Source: Holosporales bacterium (GTDB lineage: Bacteria > Pseudomonadota > Alphaproteobacteria > RUG11792). Taken from it: DNA of 10,682 bases. This document shows positions 5,197 to 10,682 of this stretch, piece by piece. Numbering within the stretch: position 1 is the first letter of the stretch; each line of letters starts with the position of its first letter. A program made the translations under genes and the position numbers. Location: assembly GCA_031260085.1 (NCBI GenBank), contig JAIRKP010000024.1:1-10682 (forward strand), read 5' to 3'. The notes beneath the pieces were generated by a model that saw nothing but the letters and a program-made list of their open reading frames with translations, searched no databases and was not told the origin of the DNA.

Positions 5197-5225
5197 ATTT
5201 TAAGAGATAATTCATAATATGTCAA
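5197..5225 (-). promoter_or_regulatory. Near-consensus sigma70 promoter for the secreted protein at 4717-5127
   Basis: On the minus strand TTGACA (5225-5220), a 17-bp spacer and TAAAAT (5202-5197, one mismatch). The expected transcript start is near 5190, giving a leader of about 60 nt. It lies just past the cdsA stop codon, so the secreted gene has its own promoter rather than relying on the dnaB-uppS-cdsA transcript. Confidence 0.65.
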
Positions 5226-5231
5226 GGAATT

Positions 5232-5885
5232 TCATAATAATCCCATTAGTTTTATTATTATGAACGCGTATGTGGCTAAAAGAAAACTGTCTAACCTATC
5301 GCAAAATCCACCGTGGCCGGGGATGATGTTCCCTGTGTCTTTTACGTTTAAGATTCGTTTGGTTTTTGATTCTAATAAATCGCCAAGAATAGCGGATATT
5401 ATAATTACAATTGATAAATAAAATAATTTTATATTATCGTTTAGAACATTATGAACGTAGATATATGAAGTCATCATAGAGAATATAATGCCAACCACAA
5501 CTCCGGACCATGTCTTATTCGGGCTAATTTGAGGAGCTAATTTTGGTCCTCCAATAAGCTTTCCTCCGAAATATGCAAAAATATCACAAGCCCAAACAAT
5601 AGAAAGTACCCATAAAGTATATAAATTATAAGAAATGCCATTATAAGCATTGTCATTATAATACTCTAAAGCCCAAAATAAAGTTGGAATTATTATATAA
5701 ATAATTCCGCAATAGAATAATAAATACTTCTTCTTGCCTCGATTGATTTTTGTCCATTCATATAGCATTAGAAAGAGACCCACCAACAAACATACTAAGA
5801 ATTCCCAATCACCTAAGACTATCCAAATTGTGAATCCAGCTCCCGCGATTCCGTTTATAACTCTCATTAACAAATTATTTGCCAT
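5232..5885 (-). CDS. cdsA: Phosphatidate cytidylyltransferase (CDP-diglyceride synthase)
   Basis: 217-residue inner-membrane enzyme that makes CDP-diacylglycerol from phosphatidate and CTP, the branch point to phosphatidylglycerol and phosphatidylethanolamine. Seen: several hydrophobic helices, DIFAYFGGKLIGGPKLAP (101-118), SPNKTWSG (121-128), and the C-terminal family signature (173-200), with SKTKR, the KD pair, IPGHGG and DRLDS, which holds the metal-binding and catalytic aspartates. It is somewhat shorter than the well-known homologues of about 270-285 residues, with fewer N-terminal helices, but the signature region is intact. ATG 5885 overlaps the end of uppS by 11 bp, so translation is probably coupled. 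Last gene of dnaB-uppS-cdsA. Confidence 0.95.
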   Translation of the reverse strand: MANNLLMRVINGIAGAGFTIWIVLGDWEFLVCLLVGLFLMLYEWTKINRGKKKYLLFYCGIIYIIIPTLFWALEYYNDNAYNGISYNLYTLWVLSIVWACDIFAYFGGKLIGGPKLAPQISPNKTWSGVVVGIIFSMMTSYIYVHNVLNDNIKLFYLSIVIIISAILGDLLESKTKRILNVKDTGNIIPGHGGFCDRLDSFLLATYAFIIIKLMGLL

Positions 5886-6561
5886 ACGTTCTGTCTCGTT
5901 TTGAAAAACAATTTATAGCAGTCTCTAATTCTTGTTTGTTGAAATCTGGCCAGTATAATTTTGAAAAATAAAACTCCGTATATGAGTGTTGCCATAATAA
6001 AAAATTACTAATTCTTTCTTTAAAACTTGTTCTAATCATCATATCTGGATCAGGGATGCCTGCTGTGTCTAGATTAGCTGAAAAACTCTCTTCAGTAAAT
6101 TCTAATCCAATTTCAGCCATTTTTTTGGCAGCGCGGACGATTTCATCTCTTCCTCCATAGCTGATGGCCAGGCAAACAACAATTTCGTTACTAGTTTTCG
6201 TTTTTAATTCATAATTCACCAATATATCCCTAAATTCAGGGTCTAATTTGGATATATTTCCAATAACTATTAATTTTGCTCCAGCATCTAGAATTTTATT
6301 GATGGAATCGTCATTTTTGAAAAATTGCATAGCTAAGGCCATAAAATCCTTAACCCAAGCTTTTGGTCTTTCCCAATTTTCAAATGAAAATGCATAGAAC
6401 GTTGTATACCGTATGCCAAACTCTTTTGCCCATAATATTGTGTCGGCCATTGTTCTCATTCCTTTGAGATAGCCCTGCATTATTGGCTTATTATTTGTTT
6501 TTGCCCAAGATGAATTTCCGTCCATAATAAAAGAAACGTGATTGGGAACTTTTATAATCAT
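5875..6561 (-). CDS. uppS: Isoprenyl transferase / undecaprenyl diphosphate synthase, with altered active site
   Basis: 228 residues, cis-prenyltransferase family, which normally condenses farnesyl diphosphate with eight isopentenyl diphosphates to make the lipid carrier for peptidoglycan and other glycans. Family blocks are clear: HVSFIMDGN (8-16), TFYAFSFENWERP (54-66), SYGGRDEIVRAA (134-145), RISNFLLWQHSYTEFYF (183-199) and WPDF. Asp14, Asn16, Arg65, Arg177, Arg183, Ser185 and Glu196 correspond to catalytic or substrate residues and are kept. However GNGRWAK has become GNSSWAK, the Arg and His that normally follow (E. coli R39 and H43) are Ile27 and Tyr31, and RTGGEHR has become RTSFKER. 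ATG 6561 overlaps the dnaB stop as TAATG. The family is certain; normal activity is not. Confidence 0.93.
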   Translation of the reverse strand: MIIKVPNHVSFIMDGNSSWAKTNNKPIMQGYLKGMRTMADTILWAKEFGIRYTTFYAFSFENWERPKAWVKDFMALAMQFFKNDDSINKILDAGAKLIVIGNISKLDPEFRDILVNYELKTKTSNEIVVCLAISYGGRDEIVRAAKKMAEIGLEFTEESFSANLDTAGIPDPDMMIRTSFKERISNFLLWQHSYTEFYFSKLYWPDFNKQELETAINCFSKRDRTYGK

Positions 6562-7961
6562 TATTCCATCAAATTTCCAAATTTCGTTAATCTTCCATCA
6601 AAGTATAGCTTTATAGTGCCGACAGGGCCATGTCTTTGTTTGGCTATTATTATTTCAGATCTGTTGTATATCTTTTCCATATCCATCTGCCATTTATCAT
6701 GTTCAATTGTGCCTTCTTGAGGTTCCTTTCTTGATTTGTAATACTCTTCTCTAAAAACAAACATAACAACATCAGCATCTTGCTCGATAGATCCTGATTC
6801 TCTTAAATCAGATAGCTGTGGTTTTTTGTCCTCTCTTTGCTCAACGGCGCGAGATAGTTGAGATAATGCTAAGACTGGAACATCCAACTCTTTTGCCAAA
6901 CCTTTCAGAGCTCTGGTAATTTCTGAAATTTCCTGCACTCTGTTTTCAGATGATGATCCAATCTTGCCAGATTCTATGAGTTGTAAATAGTCTATGACAA
7001 CAAGGCCTATATTATGTTGTCTTTTCAATCTTCGTGTTCTATTTCTAATTTGGTTGATAGTTATATTGGGAGTATCATCAATAAACAAATCTAATTTTTC
7101 CAAATCTTGGCTGATGGTCAGGAATTTATCAAATGAATCTTTAGGAATTTCTCCCCTCCTTATATTGTCTGATGGAATGCCAGATTCGGTCGCTAAAATC
7201 CGTGTAGCTAATTGTTCGGCAGACATTTCGAGTGAAAAGAATACAACTCCAGTTCCATCTGGCGAATTGTTTAACTTTGCTCTTGTTGTATTAAACGATA
7301 TGTTCGTAGCAAATGCAGTTTTCCCCATTGATGGGCGACCTGCAACAACTAGCAAATCAGATTTATGCAAACCCCCAAGCCATTTATCTAAAAGCTTAAA
7401 GCCAGAGGTTACTCCAACTATGTGGCTGTCTCTTCGAAAAGCAGAAGCCGCGGCTTCAATAGATTCTGCAAGAGCGTCACTAAATTGAACCAACCTTCCT
7501 TTCCCCACGATTCCCGTTGCTATTTCATAAAGGTTTTTTTCAGTATTTTCGATTATATTTAAAGCGCTTTCTTTAGCATTTAATTCTTGTGCTTTTGTAA
7601 TACTTTCATCACTTATTAAAACTATTTGGCGTCTTAAATATAGGTCATAAATAATTTTTGAATATTCTCTGACATTATTTAAACTTATTGTAGAATCTAC
7701 TAAATCCAAGAGATATTTTTGACCATCTGCCAATTTAAACATTTCATCGGAAGTTAAATATACCCCCAATGTTATCGGATCAGCAATAGACCCTGAATCT
7801 CTGATTTTTCTGATTGCATCAAAGATTTTCTCATGCAATTCGCTAGCAAAATGATACGCAGCAAAATAATCGGGTATCGTATCTATAACTGAATTATCAA
7901 GAATCAAAGCCCCCAAAAGAGCCTGCTCAACATCTTGATTATGAAGTAATGTTTTATCCAT
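6561..7961 (-). CDS. dnaB: Replicative DNA helicase DnaB
   Basis: 466-residue hexameric 5'-3' helicase that unwinds DNA ahead of the replisome and recruits primase. Seen: an N-terminal domain (MDKTLLHNQDVEQALLGALI onward, about 1-110), a linker, then the RecA-like domain with Walker A GRPSMGKT (208-215), FFSLEMSAEQLATR, Walker B LVVIDYLQL (about 320-328), LALSQLSRAVEQR, DLRESGSIEQDAD, and KQRHGPVG (441-448) carrying the arginine-finger region. No intein. ATG 7961 gives the usual N-terminus; an ATG six codons upstream would overlap the -10 element. No clear ribosome site precedes the start, which fits a leaderless message. First gene of a tightly overlapping set with uppS and cdsA. Confidence 0.97.
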   Translation of the reverse strand: MDKTLLHNQDVEQALLGALILDNSVIDTIPDYFAAYHFASELHEKIFDAIRKIRDSGSIADPITLGVYLTSDEMFKLADGQKYLLDLVDSTISLNNVREYSKIIYDLYLRRQIVLISDESITKAQELNAKESALNIIENTEKNLYEIATGIVGKGRLVQFSDALAESIEAAASAFRRDSHIVGVTSGFKLLDKWLGGLHKSDLLVVAGRPSMGKTAFATNISFNTTRAKLNNSPDGTGVVFFSLEMSAEQLATRILATESGIPSDNIRRGEIPKDSFDKFLTISQDLEKLDLFIDDTPNITINQIRNRTRRLKRQHNIGLVVIDYLQLIESGKIGSSSENRVQEISEITRALKGLAKELDVPVLALSQLSRAVEQREDKKPQLSDLRESGSIEQDADVVMFVFREEYYKSRKEPQEGTIEHDKWQMDMEKIYNRSEIIIAKQRHGPVGTIKLYFDGRLTKFGNLME

Positions 7962-7967
7962 TCGCCC

Positions 7968-7976
7968 ATTATAGCA
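7968..7976 (-). promoter_or_regulatory. Extended -10 promoter of dnaB-uppS-cdsA
   Basis: TGCTATAAT on the minus strand (7976-7968) is a perfect extended -10; no good -35 is seen at 16-18 bp. The usual spacing puts the transcript start at or within a base or two of the A of the dnaB ATG (7961), which would make the mRNA leaderless. Confidence 0.5.
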
Positions 7977-7979
7977 CAC

Positions 7980-8117
7980 TTTACTATCGTCGTGCCCGCA
8001 AAAAGCATTAGACTTCTTTCAAAACCTTTATAATCATAATTATTGCAATTAAGACATGGAGCACAGAAGCGGAATATACTCAGAAGTACTGGAGTTATAA
8101 TATTTTAGGCGCTATGA
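7980..8117. other. Intergenic space between dnaB and a small gene
   Basis: 138 bp without a supported gene. It holds the upstream flank of the dnaB promoter. The segment just inside the end of the small gene (about 8125-8145) reads GGCGGAGGTC then TTTTCATTTTG on the minus strand, similar to part of the hairpin at 10616-10650, so a repeat fragment may overlap the gene end. Confidence 0.4.
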
Positions 8118-8339
8118 CTAGCAAAATGAAAAGACCTCCGCCTTAACCAATTGTAACCAGATTATCATCTCTATGGTTATGCTTCCACTCTGATTCTTAA
8201 CAAAGTTCTCCTCTATTTTGGAACAATTAGTTACCATGGTTGTGTATACCTTTTCAAACTCGCCTAGTTCTATCTTAGATTTCTCTATGCAAAGATTTTG
8301 TTCCTCTCTTGCATGCTGATTGTATTCCCTCATGTTCAT
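8118..8339 (-). CDS. Hypothetical small protein, 73 aa, possibly frameshifted near its C-terminus
   Basis: ATG 8339 has a strong AGGAG ribosome site 6 nt upstream and a TATAAT (-10 like) at 8379-8374. Seen: a charged, probably helical N-terminal two thirds (MNMREYNQHAREEQNL...EKVYTTMVTNCSKIEENFVK), with no signal peptide. The annotated tail is hydrophobic and Cys/Phe-ended. In the -1 frame, exactly from codon FVK onward, the sequence reads ESEWKHNHRDDNLVTIG and then TAA, a polar tail that fits the rest of the protein better. One lost base at about 8186-8190 would explain this. No family recognised. It is read away from acs and toward dnaB. Confidence 0.5.
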   Translation of the reverse strand: MNMREYNQHAREEQNLCIEKSKIELGEFEKVYTTMVTNCSKIEENFVKNQSGSITIEMIIWLQLVKAEVFSFC

Positions 8340-8411
8340 AGCATTCTCCTATCTAGATGCTAGTCAAGAGCCTATTATATTTTGTAACAATTTGGGGATT
8401 GTGATATATTT

Positions 8412-8439
8412 TTGAGATTGATAGCATATACGATATTAG
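8412..8439 (+). promoter_or_regulatory. Possible promoter of acs
   Basis: TTGAGA (8412-8417), a 16-bp spacer and TATTAG (8434-8439) on the plus strand would start transcription about 10-12 nt before the acs ATG. The -10 is imperfect, and in AT-rich DNA such matches are common, so this is tentative. It shares a 118-bp divergent region with the small gene read leftward. Confidence 0.3.
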
Positions 8440-8457
8440 TTCTCTTAGTTATTATAA

Positions 8458-10356
8458 ATGTTATTTGATCACGAATTGGCTTGGATAAATGAAAAAATTT
8501 ATAATGAAATATATAAAAACTCAATATCAAATACTGCTGATTTCTGGGAATATCACATCCAATCAATAAGTTGGCACAAAACTCCATACGATATTTTTGA
8601 TCACAAGACCAAATCTTGGCTTTCTGGCGGAGTTGCTAATGTTTGTTATAACTGCGTTGATAGACATGCGGAGCAAACGCCCAACAAGCCTGCAATTGTT
8701 TGGCATGGCGATGAAAAAGGCGTGAGGAGAGAAATTTCTTATAAAGAGCTGCAAAGAAAGATAGTAGAGATCTCCTCTTTATTGCTAAGTAAGGGCATTA
8801 AAAAAGGAGATGTCGTGGGGATTCATATGCCTATGACTCCTGATGCTGTTGCTTCTATGTTAGCGTGCGCTCGAATTGGAGCTATTCATTTGGTTGTTTT
8901 TGCCGGATTTTCGGCGAACTCGCTTGCTTATAGATTAGAAATGTCAAATGCAAAAGTTCTTATAACATCTGCGGAGACGAGGCGAGGAGGCAAGCCGATT
9001 AAAATAAAAGAAAACTGCCAGGAAGCTATTGCTATTATGACTAATAAACCTGAACTTATTGTTATTGATGAGGTTAATTTATTTAATAATTTAAAATTAA
9101 ATGAGCATTTAGAATTATGTACTGATAAGGATGATTTGTTTGTTTTATACACATCGGGATCTTCAGGAAAACCGAAAGGCATAATACATTCATCTCTTCA
9201 ATATATTCTATATGCTGCAACTACGTTTAAGTTCGTATTTAATATTGACCCCCATGATATTTATTTTTGTACGTCCGATATCGGCTGGATCACCGGGCAT
9301 AGTTATATTACATATGCTCCTCTTTTTCACGGCTTGACTATTGTTATGTTTGAAGGAACGCCAATATATCCGACAGCTGATCGATATTGGGAAATCATTG
9401 AAAGAGAGCGAGTTTCTGTTTTTTATACTGCACCAACTGCACTCAGATCCCTTCAGACGTTTGACGAGAATTTTGTTAAAAAGCACGACTTATCGTCTCT
9501 AAAAGTTTTAGGCAGCGTCGGAGAACCTATAAACAAAAAAGCTTGGGAATGGTATTTCAATGTTGTCGGAAATCGTCATTGTCCAATAGTTGATACTTGG
9601 TGGCAAACTGAAACAGGCGGGATAGTATTGGCTCCGCTTTTGGATATAAATAACCAAAAACCTTGCATAGCGGGTAAACCTTTCTTTGGAATAAAGACGG
9701 ATATTGTTAATACAGATTCAAAAAGAGTGACCCAACCAATGGAAGAAGGAAGATTAATAATAGAAAACAATTGGCCTGGAATGTGTCGATCTGTATTGTA
9801 TGAATGCGAATATAGTCAGAAATCGACTTCTAAGAATCAAACATGTAAGAATATTTTTCTTAACCAATATTTTGAAGATAACAAATTTATTACGGGAGAT
9901 GGCGCTCTTTATGATGAGGATTTTGATATAAAAATTATAGGTCGCCTAGATGATGTTATAAATATTTCTGGACATCGATTGAGTACTATCGAAATTGAAG
10001 AAGCTATATATAAAGTCAATACAGTAAAAGATTGCGCTGTTGTTGCTATTGACCATAAAATCAAAGGGCAGACTCCTTTTGCATTTGTTGTAAAAAATTT
10101 GGTAGACGAATGCGAAGATGAACTAAAAAAAAGCATTATCGAATCAATTAGAAAATACATAGGCCCAATCGCAAAGCCAGATTATATAGTATTTGTTGAA
10201 GATTTACCAAAAACGAGATCGGGGAAAATAGTACGCCAGTTACTTCGCGAAATCGTTATGAATCGAGAATATGACATAACGACAATATCATCTGTCCACA
10301 ATAAAGAAATACTGCTATCAATTGTTCAGACGGTTAGTGATATATCAGTGAATTAA
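8458..10356 (+). CDS. acs: Acetyl-CoA synthetase (AMP-forming)
   Basis: 632 residues. Activates acetate with ATP to acetyl-AMP and then acetyl-CoA in the cytoplasm, feeding the TCA cycle or lipid synthesis. Seen in order: NVCYNCVDRH (61-70), the ATP-binding loop YTSGSSGKPKG (231-241), SDIGWITGHSY (273-283), GEPINKKAW, WWQTETGG (381-388), TGD (479-481), GRLDDVINISGHR (495-507), and the C-terminal PKTRSGK whose Lys590 is the adenylation lysine that is reversibly acetylated in homologues. The first Trp of WWQTETGG matches the residue that limits the acyl pocket to acetate in Acs; PrpE has a smaller residue there, so acetate is the likely substrate. About ten extra residues follow CEYSQK (near 455-465). 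Length is slightly below the usual 640-660. ATG 8458 has no clear ribosome site. Transcribed alone. Confidence 0.95.
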   Translation: MLFDHELAWINEKIYNEIYKNSISNTADFWEYHIQSISWHKTPYDIFDHKTKSWLSGGVANVCYNCVDRHAEQTPNKPAIVWHGDEKGVRREISYKELQRKIVEISSLLLSKGIKKGDVVGIHMPMTPDAVASMLACARIGAIHLVVFAGFSANSLAYRLEMSNAKVLITSAETRRGGKPIKIKENCQEAIAIMTNKPELIVIDEVNLFNNLKLNEHLELCTDKDDLFVLYTSGSSGKPKGIIHSSLQYILYAATTFKFVFNIDPHDIYFCTSDIGWITGHSYITYAPLFHGLTIVMFEGTPIYPTADRYWEIIERERVSVFYTAPTALRSLQTFDENFVKKHDLSSLKVLGSVGEPINKKAWEWYFNVVGNRHCPIVDTWWQTETGGIVLAPLLDINNQKPCIAGKPFFGIKTDIVNTDSKRVTQPMEEGRLIIENNWPGMCRSVLYECEYSQKSTSKNQTCKNIFLNQYFEDNKFITGDGALYDEDFDIKIIGRLDDVINISGHRLSTIEIEEAIYKVNTVKDCAVVAIDHKIKGQTPFAFVVKNLVDECEDELKKSIIESIRKYIGPIAKPDYIVFVEDLPKTRSGKIVRQLLREIVMNREYDITTISSVHNKEILLSIVQTVSDISVN

Positions 10357-10381
10357 TATCTCAACATGTAGACATGAGATA
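10357..10381 (+). terminator. Short stem-loop just after the acs stop codon
   Basis: TATCTCA at 10357-10363 pairs with TGAGATA at 10375-10381 around an 11-nt loop, starting at the base after the stop codon. No T-run follows, so it is at best a weak or Rho-assisted end, or an mRNA 3'-end stabiliser. Confidence 0.3.
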
Positions 10382-10434
10382 CCTTTCGAAACCTGCAGCA
10401 AGAGAGCAAGGAGTAATTAGCGCCCCTCCTCCGG

Positions 10435-10515
10435 GGCGCGAGTATGGTATAATTATTATACCACACTCGCGCCATCAGTCTGTCAAGGATCACTTCGTTC
10501 TCCTCCTTGACAGAC
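10435..10515. repeat. Palindromic intergenic element, copy 3
   Basis: Hairpin A at 10435-10473 (39 nt; GGCGCGAGTATGG paired with CCACACTCGCGCC, one mismatch) and, after 4 nt (ATCA), hairpin B at 10478-10515 with the perfect 12-bp stem and the same 14-nt loop as the other copies. Immediately upstream GCGCCCC (10420-10426) can pair with GGGGCGC (10433-10439), competing with the foot of hairpin A. It lies about 80 bp downstream of acs. Confidence 0.9.
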
Positions 10516-10540
10516 TATTGCTCTAATACTTTTTAAGTGT

Positions 10541-10566
10541 GCCCGAAAAGCGTCTGCTTTTCGGGC
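10541..10566. repeat. Hairpin D: perfect 11-bp stem with 4-nt loop
   Basis: GCCCGAAAAGC pairs with GCTTTTCGGGC around GTCT. Similar cores precede hairpin A in copy 1 (1202-1225) and, as a half-remnant, in copy 2. Its last bases overlap the first bases of the palindrome at 10565. It could act in transcription termination, but no T-run follows. Confidence 0.8.
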
Positions 10567-10617
10567 CCGGGGGCGCAATTATGGTAAAATAATTATACCA
10601 TAATTGCGCCCCCGGGC
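10565..10617. repeat. Long palindrome A', variant of hairpin A
   Basis: 53 nt whose outer arms pair perfectly for 22 bp (from GCCCGGGGGCGCAATTATGG on the left). It keeps the hairpin A framework (GGCGC, 5 variable bp, TGGTA, AT centre, TACCA, 5 variable bp, GCGCC), but the variable 5 bp are AATTA with TAATT instead of GAGTA or GAGTG with CACTC. No hairpin B follows; hairpin C does. Confidence 0.85.
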
Positions 10618-10650
10618 GGAGGTCGAAAATCTTTTATTTTCTACCTCCGC
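10616..10650. repeat. Hairpin C
   Basis: GCGGAGGT, one mismatch, GAAAAT, a 5-nt loop CTTTT, ATTTTC, one mismatch, ACCTCCGC. It shares its first bases with the palindrome A'. The GAAAATC core resembles the 54-nt repeats at 1632-1685 and 1918-1971, and GGCGGAGGTC recurs near 8138 on the minus strand. Confidence 0.8.
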
Positions 10651-10682
10651 ACTCAATTTAGCAATCTTGGAGCTACTTTTGG

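Noticed and set aside
6994..7488. 164-codon frame on the plus strand
   Set aside because: Fully antisense to the conserved dnaB helicase domain; a shadow.
10435..10473. Hairpin A as a canonical Rho-independent terminator
   Set aside because: No T-run follows the stem in any copy, and the stem centre is AT-rich with GC only at the foot.
10435..10515. CRISPR-like array from recurring palindromes
   Set aside because: The copies are kilobases apart, with no regular spacing, spacers or cas genes.

Overview
The window looks like part of an AT-rich, reduced genome of an intracellular alphaproteobacterium of Rickettsiales or Holosporales type. This is inferred from low-GC core genes, a ProP-like (MHS) metabolite symporter, an FzlA-type glutathione-transferase-fold division protein (an alphaproteobacterial family), loose intergenic regions with broken small genes, and many palindromic intergenic repeats. 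No tRNA, rRNA, CRISPR array, transposase or phage gene was recognised.

Layout. 1-611 (+): C-terminal part of an MFS symporter. 619-1161 (+): a strong sigma70-like promoter and two very small signal-peptide genes; the first appears frameshifted. 1162-1983: no convincing gene, but several diverged repeats. 1984-3987 (-): a compact run read leftward, frr, fzlA, atpC, ogt, with 9-16 bp gaps. 4033-4716: a small membrane-protein pseudogene (-), a palindromic element and an orphan reading frame (+). 4717-5225 (-): a small predicted secreted protein with its own consensus promoter. 5232-7961 (-): dnaB-uppS-cdsA, overlapping genes read leftward from an extended -10 that almost touches the dnaB start. 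8118-8457: a short gene (-) and the divergent upstream region of acs. 8458-10356 (+): acetyl-CoA synthetase. 10357-10682: a dense array of hairpins.

How the genes fit together. The core genes cover DNA replication (DnaB), ribosome recycling (Frr), ATP synthesis (AtpC), lipid-carrier and phospholipid synthesis (UppS, CdsA), division (FzlA), alkylation repair (Ogt) and acetate activation (Acs). UppS plus CdsA is the usual envelope-precursor pair. Uptake of host metabolites (MFS) plus acetate activation fits a host-dependent cell.

Most worth a second look: (1) a modular palindromic repeat family with a fixed 14-nt loop and a sister copy with paired arm changes; (2) a UppS that has lost several diphosphate-binding residues; (3) a very short ATP synthase epsilon subunit; (4) a group of tiny exported or membrane proteins, two with near-consensus promoters and at least two apparently broken. 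No complete new multi-gene system could be demonstrated; the repeat family and the tiny secreted genes are the closest candidates.
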